A DNA stretch of 33,288 bases from Scytalidium lignicola (taxonomy: Eukaryota; Ascomycota; Leotiomycetes). Shown here piece by piece: positions 1 through 10,306 of this stretch. The stretch is taken from positions 1-33,288 of the forward strand of contig NCSJ02000426.1 in the NCBI GenBank assembly GCA_002812745.2, given 5' to 3'. Within the stretch, counting starts at the first letter, position 1; every line of letters begins with the position of its first letter. The translations under genes and the position numbers were made by a program. The notes below the pieces were generated by a model. It had not been told where the DNA came from, searched no databases, and saw nothing but the letters and a program-made list of their open reading frames with translations.

Positions 1-508
1 GGAAGTGGAGGGCGTCTTTTGGGATTTGGGCCATTTTCTTTTTTTCTCTGGTCTTTTCTGTCTTTCTTTATATCTCTCGCTTTTGTNGGGGGTTTTTGAT
101 TTTCTTTTTTTGGTTGGAGAAGGGTTTAAATATTGGTATGAAGTTTCTTTGAAGGAGTGGGAGATATTGAAATAGGGATGAGGTTGGTGGGGGATGTCAC
201 GTGGTGGGGAGCTATTTACTCATTCATAGCCTGAACTAACAAACTCGAAATCTAACTTCAAAATCAGTTTAATAATAACTAGATCCGTTTGTTTTATGAT
301 ATATTATGATATATTCAATGCATTCATTAACTACCATGTGCAAAGAAAAATATGATAAAAGTACAAAGGCGAGAGAGCTTCGGTAACCCATTTCTCCAAA
401 ACCCCTCCTTGATTTCCTTACCCAAAAATATACCCTTTAACGAAATTAATAGTCAAAATAAATAAAAAAAGGAACACAAGAGGCGTTTTAATGCTAGCCA
501 AGAAATAC
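1..508. other. intergenic, 3' side of the mannosyltransferase gene
   Basis: No gene is supported here. The first 120 nt are T-rich with a single N at 87. A CACGTG site lies at 198-203. The stretch from about 240 to 480 is AT-rich and probably holds the 3' untranslated region of the minus-strand mannosyltransferase gene whose stop is at 509-511. The T-rich start could belong to the leader of a gene outside the window, but nothing shows this directly. Confidence 0.5.
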
Positions 509-2492
509 TCATTCCTTCCCATATGCATCCTGCTCCTTCGCAAGCTTTATAATCATATCCAACGTCGCCGTCTCCTCCTCGGTAAACTTGTGTGCCTCAT
601 CAGCAGATAAACAAGCTTCATTGTGCTCCTGCAGTTGCCATGCATCGGGCTCTCTTTTCTCGGTTGGTTCTATTATATAGACGTCGAATTTGCTGCTGGA
701 GCGCTCTTTCTTGTCAACATACTTATTGTTTAGAATCCAGCCGTTGAACCAGAGTGGGCGATTTTCCATGTCCAAGTGCAATAGCTGGGGAGCGCATATG
801 GTTTTGGCGCTAAATTCGGTGCGGTTGTGATCAATGTGAGCAAAATCTTCTTTCTGGCGGAGACGTGCTTCAATTTGATCCGCCGTCTGGAGCGAACCAA
901 TGGTGCCGGCATCACCTTCATGGAAGGCGTAGTTCAAGTCGCCGACTAGTTCCCAGCCTAGCCAGTAGGTTTCTTTGTCACCTTGATGGGTATTAGCAAT
1001 GACACAACCNAAAAAAAAAAAGATGGAGGATTTGCATCTGCAACTTACCATAAACCATATCATACACTCCAATGAGTCCTTTTGAACTATCACCATCCCG
1101 ATCAGGACCGTTCATCCGGGTTACCATAAGCATAGCAATCAAATGCTGCCACTTGTCCACGACCAAAGCACCAGACTCTTGCATATGTCCACTGATACCA
1201 GTCCAGTATCGGCTCTGTCTAGCTTTGGGGGAGATGGGAACTGGCAGGATCTGCTTAAGCCATCTCCTCTTGCTCTCAGGCATGATAATACGATCACGGA
1301 AGAAGAGAGCCCCAGTCTCCTTGTAGAGCTCCTCCTCAAAAAGTACCTCAGGGTCCCTGAAGAAAAGCGCATCTGCATCAATGAAGATGACCTCACGGAA
1401 ACTAGATAGGAGAATAGCAAAAGGCTTTCCAGCCCATCCTTTTAGTTTCCAGCCCTCGTCCGATACCATCTGAGCCATATCTCTGGTGATAACACCAGGA
1501 ATGCCCTCTAGCTCAGCTCGATAGTCCTCGCTGAGATCGCCATCACCGAGATACATGATCTCGATGGGTAAGGTGCAGCCCAGCTTTCTGAACGAGGCAA
1601 TAGAAGCTAACAAATAAGGTGCCTGGTCATCGCCAGCCGTGAGAACAATTCCTCTGCCGCCATTCTTGAAGTGGGTGTGCAGAGTCATGTGATCAGAAAA
1701 GTAAGGCGCCGTCCAGGGGAATAACAGTTCGGCAAAGCGCTGCAAAAAGTAGCGGTAGTTCTCATAGTTCCGTACGGCTTGAGCAAAGCTGGAGTCGAGG
1801 GTGGCAGCGAAGTCTTCGTGTCGACGTAAGTACTGGATGATATCGTCACGGATGTACACGCCTCCTTCGGGCGTCTCGACGAGGTGCAAATCCTCCCAGG
1901 CTTCGAAATAGGTCTTGTACGCACGTGCTCGAAGACCGACTTCACGAAGCTTTTCCTTGCCTGTGCCTTCAACCCGTCGGAGGAGTTCACGGGTTGTGAT
2001 CTCATTCGGGAGCAGCGAGAGCACGTTAGCAAGTGACTTCTCGAGCGCGGGCTCACGCTCATCAGCATCAATCGTGACGGCCGTGTTCTTGGGCTTTGGC
2101 TTTGGGGCCGGCTTTTCCATCTTTGGGAACTTTTTCTCTTTTGAGTTTTCATTCTTCGTCTCCGTCTCTTCAACTGATGACTGAGGCTTTTTGCTGGTCT
2201 TTTCCGAGGGAGAGGTCTGCTTGACCGGATCGGCACCATTCAAAGGTACCTGCTCAGCCTGATTGTCACTTGCCCTCACGGGTATCGGATTCTGCTCCGC
2301 GTCTGGTGCATAACTGCTCAGATCAGTCTTGTCACCGCCCGATGAGAATGTCAGGTAGACCACCGTGAGGACGACGAAGATAATAACTCCCCGCAAGATG
2401 GCGGTGCGCCGGCGAGTCTGCATGAGTGAGTAGTGGCCTCGTCCTTCCTTTGGAGCAGCACTCCAGACGTGCCTAGGAAGTTGAGAGGCCAT
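509..2492 (-). CDS. Mnn1-type alpha-1,3-mannosyltransferase (GT71), two exons
   Basis: Predicted Golgi type II membrane glycosyltransferase that would add alpha-1,3-mannose to N- or O-linked glycans. Exon 1 is 2492-1049 and exon 2 is 981-509. The intron (1048-982, GTAAGT donor, GCTAAT branch, CAAG acceptor) joins in frame through a split Gly codon and gives 638 aa. Residues 31-50 form one hydrophobic anchor after an Arg-rich cytosolic tail. A charged Lys/Glu/Pro-rich stem follows (about 55-145), then the catalytic domain with GIVLTAGDDQAPYLLASI and the metal-binding DAD at 372-374 inside FIDADALFF. Exon 2 carries the conserved DKETYWLGWEL segment, which confirms the splice. The start has a good context (accATGG). 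The intron contains an N at 1010 beside a poly-A run, so its true length is uncertain. Family assignment rests on recognising the GT71 pattern; the exact linkage is inferred. Confidence 0.88.
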
Positions 2493-3529
2493 GGTTGTTG
2501 ATCACTTGCTTAGATGGATGGTGCTGACGCTTTGCAACTCATTCAGTAGTAATTAGCCTCCTAGCCCTGGTCAGCTGGAAGCCCCCCCCTATTTTGGGCC
2601 AAATAAAAAAAATTCCTAGCCGAGCCCTTCAGGAGTCTAGGCCTGCTTTGAACATCTCACTTAATTAGAACAACAACTGAAGGAGCCTTATCTCAACCAC
2701 AGCAAAACCCTCTTACACCAGGAGTGAATGAGCGAGATATATGAGATGAAAAACGGTAATGAGAGGAAGAGGTCAAGTGTTCACAACGGCTCCAGAGAGA
2801 GACGCCGGGACCCTTCGATTTATTGCCACATGTACGGAGGACGGGCGTGGACGGGTACGAGCTAATGCCTAAATTGCAGAAAAAGGCCGCTAAGCCGAAT
2901 AAGATTGGACGAACATTCNTTTTTTTCTTTTCTCCGGACCGATTTGAAAGCCTGAGGCGTTGAGTACAGCGAAATTAATTAATTCAAGTCATGCAAGTAG
3001 CAAATCAAATAATTATATCAGCTTTCAAGATCGATCTCTAATGAAGCAGCCGTGAGACTTATTGCGTGCAACGTACAGTTTCTCAGATGCAAGCAATCAG
3101 CTTCGTATATAATTTATTGTAAGCTCCCCGCTAACCTGTTGATAGACAAAAGTCGCCTCGTATCCACGACGCCAGCCGGGGAGAGGGGGAACCTGGGGCC
3201 TTGTTGCCTTACGGCTCAACTATTTTAGGCAGGGTGGATCCTCCCCTCGCTTCCCCCCTGATTCACTAACTAATTATGACTGGTCGCTTGGCGGCTAAGC
3301 TTAAGGTTTTCTACTGGGCTGATCGCTTCCTGGGTTAATTCATCGCAGCCAAGGCTTCCCTGTCAATAATGTTCCGTGTCTTCCCCCATTCGGATGCTGC
3401 CGCTGGTTTTCGGGTAATTTTCTTTTTTCAATAAAGTAATGTGTCAAATCGGGATAGGGAGCTTGCTTTTTTGGAAGAGGGCAACCGTGTCTTCCTTGGT
3501 ACGGTGCAGTACAGTACGGACGTACTTTG

Positions 3530-3557
3530 TTAATTAATTAATTAATTTAATTAATTT
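3530..3557. repeat. TTAA tetranucleotide microsatellite
   Basis: Several near-perfect TTAA units in a row, with one shifted unit. It is a self-complementary AT tract of the kind common in fungal spacers. No function is implied. Confidence 0.85.
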
Positions 3558-3633
3558 AGCTTCGTTTTGTTGGAGCTCGGGAGAACTCATGAGACTCTTT
3601 CTTCTATCTGAGCACCCTTGGTGCACTTGAATG

Positions 3634-3660
3634 NTTTTTGNTTTTTGTTTTTGTTTTTGT
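3634..3660 (+). repeat. TTTTTG hexanucleotide repeat with N characters
   Basis: Four TTTTTG units, with N at 3634 and 3641 at the unit borders. The Ns suggest that the copy number was not resolved in assembly. Confidence 0.8.
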
Positions 3661-3873
3661 CCCTACAAATTAAAACNAAAGAACCTAGAGCATATATGCA
3701 AGGCAGAAAATTGTGGATTAATTCGGACTTTTACGAAGTAGTCATGACAGGTAAGGGAAGTCTTATAAATAAATAGAAAGAAGAATCAAGAAGCAATGTT
3801 GTTTTATTGATCATTATTCCTTATGTAGATGCATACATTTTATGGAGTACCTATATCTTATATAATAGTAACA

Positions 3874-5931
3874 TCAATCCTCCTCGTCCGAGTCCGCAAT
3901 GAATGGCGGAGGTTCCGGCCCACTATCCTCCAGAAGACTCTCAGGCAGCATCTGACTCTTCGTTAACAACTGTGACGACCCCATAGAAAACGGCACCAGC
4001 GAATCTAATCCCGATCCCATCATCATTTCACCGTTATCCTCCTGATATTTGCGTAGCTTGGGTAGCTCCATCGGCGTGCTGGATGGACACGGTCGTATCG
4101 GTGAGTCGTGAACGATATCACCTGTGAAGGGGCTTGAAGGTATCTTCGCCGGTGATTGAGTTTGTGTGAGGTCAACAGTAGTAGCCTGAGACGAGCGTGG
4201 TGGAAGCTTGGTAGGTGTTGTATGGGCAGATGAATGTCGACGGTGGAACGAGCTAGGAAGGGACTGCTGCTCCGTTTGCTCATGCATGTCACTGAGCAAT
4301 TGCGCTTCAGCTTCTTGCGAGGCTGTTAGTGGTGTTGATGGATTTTCCTGAGAATCCGTGTAGTTAATAAATATTGGAGGTTTCAAGTTGGCTATTAACT
4401 GATCTAAAACAGCGGGTCGGACGTAGATGTATTTTTGCGGAGGTGAGGCGATCCATTCTTTCTCCTTCAACTCTGCCAGAGACAGGGGATCTGCCAACTC
4501 GTAGAGCTCAAGAATTTCATACGCATAACGCATTAGGCTGCCGGATTGAGTGTTGAAACTCGCGTTGCCTAATCCTCGCAGATCTATGATTTCTCCGGGC
4601 TTTTTGGCAGTGCTTATGACTGCCATATATCGGAGCTCTGATGTTGGCCGTGTCTCATATATCCATATCCGAGACACACCTTGAGGTATAGGCCAGCTGC
4701 GAAATTCGTGATCCTTTGATCGGTTGACTATATTGCTGATGTGCTGCGGATGTATGGAAATCATGATATCTGACCTCATGGTTCGCGGGGCCATGGAATT
4801 CACATATTGCGTAGAGAGTCGTTGGCTTTCCATAGCTTGGGTTGTTCCTTCCTCCTCAACGTTCCCCCGTGCATCGCCTTCTAAATCACAGGCCACTCCA
4901 TTACTTCCTGAACACGTCAAAAGCCTCTCTGCTTCAATCTGAGTCTCAGGACCAAGGTCATCGTAGCATGTTTCGTGATTTATTTCTTCTCCTACTATTG
5001 GCTCCGCCTTTATAGGCGTTTCTTCATGTAAAGCCCGATCATCATCATCATCATCACTGTCAACATCTGAGTCCAAAATCTCAGTCTTCACTGCCACACT
5101 TGGCGAGGATGAAATGGCACTTGATAATACCGGTTTCATTGTTGAAACACCACTCTCTGTTTTGATTGTAGGAGACGACGTGGGGTTATTATCTGTATTG
5201 TTTGGTATAGCAAAACGGACAGTTTTTGCAGGGCTCGAATGCTTTGGAGCAGATGAGGGTGGCTGGGAGGCTCGTTCACTATCAAACGTATCCTTGATCT
5301 CTAATGTCGGGATGCGACTGGCGTTATTGGATTGAGATCTGGCGTTTGGAGCTAATTTGAACGGGATTGGAGTGTTTATAGATCCCTCACTCAATACTGA
5401 TCTGGTCTGCCCGGCACTTCGGAGAGAAAACGATGGTGGTGTAGCTGGCGACTGAGAGGATGGGATCTCGAGTTTGAATGTTCGTTGGGGAGTTGGTGGT
5501 GGATGCATAGCATTTGCTGAGATGTCCTTTCCGATTAGTCTATCTTTATCGCTCAACTCCTTTGCTGGCGATGAATATATAATATCATCGTCTCCTTCCG
5601 TAGATGTGAAGCTCCTTTCGATCTGAGTCAAGGTTTGCTGGTACTTGTTCGAACTCGACCGGGGTTCGTCGTTCATTGTCTTTCTCCTCTTCTTTGGCCT
5701 CTTCTTCTCCTCCATCATAAAATCATCCATCTCACCATTTTCTAAATTTGACGTTTGCAGCTTCACCCAGTCCATCTGCGTGAGGGTATCTTGCTTGGCT
5801 TTCCGGGACGCTTTCTGTTTGCCATAGGATTTGATGCGCCGCTTCTGGGGCTTGAATGTAACTTGCTGCTGTGGTGGTTCTGAGACATAGACTCGGTCTA
5901 CAGGTGCCTGCGATCGTGGCCTTGTTGGCAT
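3874..5931 (-). CDS. nuclear-type protein with ASCH/PUA-like domain
   Basis: A single exon gives 685 aa. Most of the chain is low-complexity and Ser/Pro/acidic. The ordered part is about residues 385-517, beginning MISIHPQHISNIVNRSKDHE and continuing through FRSWPIPQGVSRIWIYETRP. This is the lay-out of ASCH/PUA-like domains: a MISI-x-P strand, a 'YEFR'-like segment (here HEFRSWPIP), then an IYETRP strand. The family is thought to bind RNA or modified bases, and the true ligand here is unknown. A strong basic cluster, KKRPKKRRK, at 76-84 suggests nuclear import. A TLTQ motif occurs twice (DTLTQM at 48-53, QTLTQI at 99-104). The gene is divergent from the lipase gene, and its promoter carries ACGCGT at 6019-6024 plus two CACGTG sites, as seen for cell-cycle or repair genes. 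The domain call is moderate; the role is unknown. Confidence 0.75.
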   Translation of the reverse strand: MPTRPRSQAPVDRVYVSEPPQQQVTFKPQKRRIKSYGKQKASRKAKQDTLTQMDWVKLQTSNLENGEMDDFMMEEKKRPKKRRKTMNDEPRSSSNKYQQTLTQIERSFTSTEGDDDIIYSSPAKELSDKDRLIGKDISANAMHPPPTPQRTFKLEIPSSQSPATPPSFSLRSAGQTRSVLSEGSINTPIPFKLAPNARSQSNNASRIPTLEIKDTFDSERASQPPSSAPKHSSPAKTVRFAIPNNTDNNPTSSPTIKTESGVSTMKPVLSSAISSSPSVAVKTEILDSDVDSDDDDDDRALHEETPIKAEPIVGEEINHETCYDDLGPETQIEAERLLTCSGSNGVACDLEGDARGNVEEEGTTQAMESQRLSTQYVNSMAPRTMRSDIMISIHPQHISNIVNRSKDHEFRSWPIPQGVSRIWIYETRPTSELRYMAVISTAKKPGEIIDLRGLGNASFNTQSGSLMRYAYEILELYELADPLSLAELKEKEWIASPPQKYIYVRPAVLDQLIANLKPPIFINYTDSQENPSTPLTASQEAEAQLLSDMHEQTEQQSLPSSFHRRHSSAHTTPTKLPPRSSQATTVDLTQTQSPAKIPSSPFTGDIVHDSPIRPCPSSTPMELPKLRKYQEDNGEMMMGSGLDSLVPFSMGSSQLLTKSQMLPESLLEDSGPEPPPFIADSDEED

Positions 5932-6583
5932 GATTTATCAATAGATATATTTGTATCTGCAATTACGCATCCAATGTGCCTATGATAACGTAGCCCTTAA
6001 TTAACAGAATACGGAAGAACGCGTCGTCTTGGGGGGTGACGCGCGTCTGACTAAGCAGTCTCAGCCTTGTCTTGACGCACGTGATAATGAGACATGGCAA
6101 GGCTTGAGGCACGTGCAATGCCAATGTCTTCTTCCTAGTTTAAACACTAATGGCATCGCCCGCCACGGAAATCATCTGGGATTTGTATGGGGATCTTAGC
6201 TGGAAGTGTATATAGTTGAAGAACATCATCCATCATTGATCCATTTTGTATATCTGATCCCAACTAGGGATTTGTCTCGAGCTTCACAGGTGTCAGCCCG
6301 ACGTCATTTTGCATCGGCTTCTCGGATGCTGGCGGTAGAACTGACTTTATTATGCTCGTGTGCTGGTCCCTCAACAACCACAATTCTATATATATACACA
6401 TCGACTTAGCACGATGATCTCCTAGGAAACAATTCACATCCGCCGTTCGTTTGCATATCGACATTATTTTATAACAGAAATGTCCAGTCAGTTGTGGCGT
6501 CGCACCACTAGTCAGGCCGCCTCCAGCATCTTTACAGCCTGACTACTATCTCATTCTCTCCTAATTCTTACCCTCACCCAAAA
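5932..6583. promoter_or_regulatory. divergent promoter between ASCH-domain gene and Rog1-type lipase gene
   Basis: Shared 652-nt spacer. It contains an MCB-type ACGCGT (6019-6024), a palindromic GACGCGCGTC (6038-6047) and two CACGTG cores (6078-6083 and 6110-6115), all nearer the ASCH gene start. On the lipase side there is a TATATATATA-like stretch near 6390 and a 20-codon upstream reading frame at 6480-6542. Transcription-factor assignment (MBF, Cbf1-like bHLH) is inferred from motif identity only. Confidence 0.6.
6480..6542 (+). other. upstream ORF (20 codons) in the lipase leader
   Basis: An ATG at 6480 opens a 20-codon frame, MSSQLWRRTTSQAASSIFTA, that closes with TGA at 6540-6542, 41 nt before the main ATG. 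It is out of frame with the main gene and does not overlap it. If transcription begins upstream of it, it could lower translation of the lipase. Whether it lies in the mRNA is not known. Confidence 0.4.
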
Positions 6584-9500
6584 ATGCTTCTTGTCTCTCA
6601 AGGAGGCAGCGTTAAGATCGGGGAAGTTGTCCGCTATACAGTAACATACACTCCCGCCCACGATCGCATCCTACCCTCCCCAGCCCATCTCCATCTCAAA
6701 ATCAAAAACACCTCTACTATCGCCCTGCGCGCAGCCTTTATTCATGGACCTTACACCTTATACGTAGCAGCGTACCCTTCGACCTTCGATCCGAACAAGA
6801 AATTTGAGAATCCAAAACGTGATGGGGTGCCAGAATTTGAGCCACAGCTTAAGGCTGGAGGCTCCTTCACTGCCAAGCTAGCTGTTCCAGAGGAGGTGAG
6901 AAAGACGGCAGGTAGTTCTAGATACAGTTGGGGCCCGCCTGGAGGTGGTTTAGATGAAGAGGGTGACGGAGTCAAGAGTGTTAGCTGGATAATTGAAGTT
7001 GCGTCGCAGGTCATCTTTTCGGCGTCGGCGGCGGTGCACTACGAAATCTATATCGGGCGGGATGAGAAAAGTTTGTCACTTGGATCGGGAGGTTCGATAC
7101 TTGGTGGCGGTGCCGCATCGGCTCCTGTTCTCGGGCAGGTGAGTGATCACCAGCAGAGTCTGGGGGACAAAGATGTACATCACCATCATCATCATTTGCA
7201 ACCTAAGGGTGTTTACTCGAGAAGTATCAGACTCAAGGTTGAAGATACCGGTGGTTTATGGGACACCCCTAAGTTTCCAGAGTGGGATGGTGAACAGGAG
7301 GATGTAATTGTACCGGAGAATATGGATACATATGTGCAGAGCGCTTCTGGATCAACAGACAATGGCGGAAAGAAGGGGAATGGCGGGATCCATAAGCAAA
7401 AGAGACAGAAGAAGGTTCATCTAGTGGTCTTGACGCATGGATTACATAGTAATCTAGGGGCTGATATGTTATATATGAAAGAGAGTATTGACATTGCTGC
7501 CAGGCAGGCTAAGCTAGATGCAAAGGCAAGAAGAGAAAAACGGAGAAGAGAAGCTCAGAAAGTGAGCACAGACGCTAAGGGAGAGCATGACAGGGACAGC
7601 CATGGAGAGGAAACTTCAACCTTCGAACAGAGAAGACAGGAGATGGAAGACGATGATGACCATGAAGAAGTGATTGTCCGAGGCTTTTCTGGCAATGCCA
7701 CACGCACAGAAAAGGGGATCAAGTACCTCGGCAAACGTCTCGCCAGATATGTCCTTAACGTGACGTATCCCGACCAACCATACCGTCCAATCTTGAAATC
7801 AACTAGCAATGCTTTCTCTCATGCCATAAAACCCACTGTTCAAACATCAGAAAATATAGGCTCTGCAAGCCATAATAACAGCACTATTCACGAAGACGAA
7901 TATTCCGGTAGGAGGCTTGCTTACAGGATTACTAGCATCAGTTTTATTGCACATTCACTAGGAGGATTGATCCAGACATATGCCGTCGCCTACATACAGA
8001 AACATTCCCCTGAATTTTTCGATCTCATTAAACCCATAAACTTCATTGCTCTTGCCACACCATTCTTGGGCCTCAGCAATGAGAATCCCCTATACGTTAA
8101 GTTCGCACTAGATTTCGGCTTAGTCGGACGGACTGGTCAAGATCTTGGTCTTACCTGGCGTGCCCCTACACTGGCGAGAAGCGGCTGGGGCGCCATCGTT
8201 AATGGGATAAGTGAGAATACACATAAGAAGGAAGGCTCTCCTGAGGCCAAACCTCTACTGAGGATCTTGCCTACCGGTCCAGCACATGTGGCTCTTAAAA
8301 AGTTCCGTAATCGAACCGTTTATTCGAATGTGGTTAATGATGGCATTGTTCCACTGCGAACAAGCTGCTTGCTTTTTCTAGATTGGCAAGGGCTGGACCG
8401 CGTTGAGAAGGCAAGACGAGAGAATGGGCTAATTGGTACTGTAGCTGAATGGGGATGGGGAGAGATCACTGGTGCAAGCTCAAGTCCACTAAGAAAACTG
8501 GCCTTGTTGGAGGACAACGTTAGCGATGCTGATGATCAGGACCTAGGAAGTAATACTCCCACCCGAGAAGGGCATGGCGGGGATGTTCCTCAGCCTGATC
8601 CTCAAGCTGCAAGAGACGACGAGGTCAGTAGTCTTAGGCGACTAACTCAACTACCTCCCTCTATATCCATTCCCAGGGAGTCATTATCTATCGATACTAG
8701 CACAAGTGGTAGCCCACTAGCATCTCCATCTCCATCTCCAGGTTCCAGTGCAATGTCCAGCTTTTTCCAGTTTTTCAAGCCGAGTACATCCTCAAAGCCT
8801 GCTATATCTCACATCCCTAAGATCTACAAGCGCAGTCAAACTATCAAGTTTGGTGATGATTCGTCATCAACCTCAATCTCGTCACAATCCGAGCGACGCA
8901 AAGCTACTACAGGTGATCATGAGAAAGATGATCCCAATCGGCTATCAGCAGCACCGCCGAAGACCACAATTTTTGAATCTGCTGGAGACCTTCTAAAGCC
9001 CCCTCTCCCTTCCGTAGAATTCCTCATAAATCCTTCCTCACGTCCTAGAGCAATTTTCCATGACCGTGTCTACCACCCTGAAGATATTCCACCACCACCT
9101 CTTAAGAAACGAGCCACCTCCTCTCTTCTCCACCGTCGACGATCTGCATCTATAGCTCAAGAAATAGCTCCATCCCATGGTATCGACCCTACTGGTAGCG
9201 ATCTCAGCACTAAGGACTACGATAATACAAAGAACACTAGCCCCGACAAAGATCCCTATGAGGTAGTTGACGGTTCGTCAATGAAGGTTGAGGAGAAGAT
9301 CGCACGAGCCTATCACCGTGATCTTTCATGGCGAAAAGTGCTTGTGAGACTCGAGCCAGACGCACATAATAACATGATCGTCCGGCGCATGTTTGCTAAT
9401 GCTTATGGTTGGCCAGTAGTAAAACATCTTGTTGATACTCATTTCAGCGATTCAGCAGTCGCTAGAATGAGAGATGAAGACGAGACTAATCAAGAACGAG

Positions 9501-10177
9501 CGAAAGAGATGTCAGCAGCGCCAGATACCACTGGCGACGAAACTAAGGGGGATAAGACTGCTTATCCAGACGGTAAGACTGGCAAAACAAGTAAGAAAAG
9601 GACAGCTTCTGAGACTATCGAAGACACAGATAAATTGCACGCCTTGAGCTCAACATTTCAGTCTAATATTCCATCAAAATCAGGCAAAACCCGCCCCGAG
9701 CACTCAGACTCGACCACATGGAGTGATAGAGACTGGATAGACAGCGAAATCGATAGTGATGACCCCGATTCTACCAATTCCCCTGTAGCCGCCACCACTG
9801 ATTCATCTAAACGGCGAGATTCGGGAGAGAAGGCTGCAACTGGGACTACAACCGGATCTTTCGGGTGGAATTGGACAGAGGCAATTGCCGGGAAGAGACC
9901 GACTTCTCCTAAAGGGACGGATCGAAAGGAGATTGATGCTTTCCTCGGGAAACCTCTTGTCACTAGTCCTCCGCCTATTGAAACTACTGGTTCTGCTAGC
10001 GCTAGTGTTAGTGCCCAGACAAAAGTTAAGGATATAGAGACTGTTGCTGGAGAACCAGTTCCAGGTCTAGGTCATGATGGCCTAGGAACGCTGCTTCCTG
10101 ATGTCGGAGGTGTAGCTGAGACCGTAGCGAAGTTGGTTCTCAGTGGTGATAATGATGGCAAACACGATAAAAGATAG
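6584..10177 (+). CDS. ROG1: Rog1-type DUF676 lipase (alpha/beta hydrolase), 1197 aa
   Basis: Predicted serine lipase of the DUF676 family related to yeast Rog1, a monoacylglycerol lipase linked to lipid droplets. One uninterrupted exon. An N-terminal beta-rich region (GEVVRYTVTYTP and following) precedes the hydrolase fold. The oxyanion-region HGLHSN lies at 285-290, the nucleophile Ser458 in AHSLGG, and the likely acid Asp586 in NDGIVPL. A far C-terminal block has DAHNNMIVRRMFANAYGWPV, with His928 as the probable catalytic His. Between Asp586 and His928 is a Ser-rich insert of about 300 residues, and a disordered acidic tail follows the His. Residues 199-204 are six consecutive His, a natural run in a disordered linker. 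The start is chosen because the conserved N-terminal segment begins directly at this ATG. The gene converges on Rad13, with 129 nt between stops. Confidence 0.88.
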   Translation: MLLVSQGGSVKIGEVVRYTVTYTPAHDRILPSPAHLHLKIKNTSTIALRAAFIHGPYTLYVAAYPSTFDPNKKFENPKRDGVPEFEPQLKAGGSFTAKLAVPEEVRKTAGSSRYSWGPPGGGLDEEGDGVKSVSWIIEVASQVIFSASAAVHYEIYIGRDEKSLSLGSGGSILGGGAASAPVLGQVSDHQQSLGDKDVHHHHHHLQPKGVYSRSIRLKVEDTGGLWDTPKFPEWDGEQEDVIVPENMDTYVQSASGSTDNGGKKGNGGIHKQKRQKKVHLVVLTHGLHSNLGADMLYMKESIDIAARQAKLDAKARREKRRREAQKVSTDAKGEHDRDSHGEETSTFEQRRQEMEDDDDHEEVIVRGFSGNATRTEKGIKYLGKRLARYVLNVTYPDQPYRPILKSTSNAFSHAIKPTVQTSENIGSASHNNSTIHEDEYSGRRLAYRITSISFIAHSLGGLIQTYAVAYIQKHSPEFFDLIKPINFIALATPFLGLSNENPLYVKFALDFGLVGRTGQDLGLTWRAPTLARSGWGAIVNGISENTHKKEGSPEAKPLLRILPTGPAHVALKKFRNRTVYSNVVNDGIVPLRTSCLLFLDWQGLDRVEKARRENGLIGTVAEWGWGEITGASSSPLRKLALLEDNVSDADDQDLGSNTPTREGHGGDVPQPDPQAARDDEVSSLRRLTQLPPSISIPRESLSIDTSTSGSPLASPSPSPGSSAMSSFFQFFKPSTSSKPAISHIPKIYKRSQTIKFGDDSSSTSISSQSERRKATTGDHEKDDPNRLSAAPPKTTIFESAGDLLKPPLPSVEFLINPSSRPRAIFHDRVYHPEDIPPPPLKKRATSSLLHRRRSASIAQEIAPSHGIDPTGSDLSTKDYDNTKNTSPDKDPYEVVDGSSMKVEEKIARAYHRDLSWRKVLVRLEPDAHNNMIVRRMFANAYGWPVVKHLVDTHFSDSAVARMRDEDETNQERAKEMSAAPDTTGDETKGDKTAYPDGKTGKTSKKRTASETIEDTDKLHALSSTFQSNIPSKSGKTRPEHSDSTTWSDRDWIDSEIDSDDPDSTNSPVAATTDSSKRRDSGEKAATGTTTGSFGWNWTEAIAGKRPTSPKGTDRKEIDAFLGKPLVTSPPPIETTGSASASVSAQTKVKDIETVAGEPVPGLGHDGLGTLLPDVGGVAETVAKLVLSGDNDGKHDKR

Positions 10178-10306
10178 ATTTGGATTTTAAAGGGTTCTGT
10201 TGGTGTTTGAAGAGTACGGTATATGATTTGTCATTTATGGATGAATATCTCGTGAGGACCAGCTCTTGGTCCATATTTTATATACCAATGGTAGACAACC
10301 TAGCAT

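Larger units (their letters stand above)
2493..3873. other. intergenic region with simple repeats
   Basis: Lies between the start of the mannosyltransferase gene and the 3' end of the ASCH-domain gene. No coding potential is evident. It holds a TTAA-type repeat (3530-3557), a TTTTTG repeat broken by two N characters (3634-3660), N positions at 2919 and 3677, and one GTACAGTA element at 3509-3516. The part nearest 2492 is presumably the mannosyltransferase promoter. Confidence 0.6.

Noticed and set aside
1685..2239. 184-codon minus frame inside the mannosyltransferase gene
   Set aside because: It is a shadow of exon 1 in another frame; its Arg/Ser-rich content reflects the codon bias of the true frame.
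5771..5800. PCNA-binding box in the ASCH protein (around the first TLTQ motif)
   Set aside because: The two aromatic positions of the consensus are missing, so it does not qualify.
7178..7195. Six-His run as vector or tag contamination
   Set aside because: It sits deep in a continuous native frame with mixed CAC/CAT codons and no vector sequence around it.
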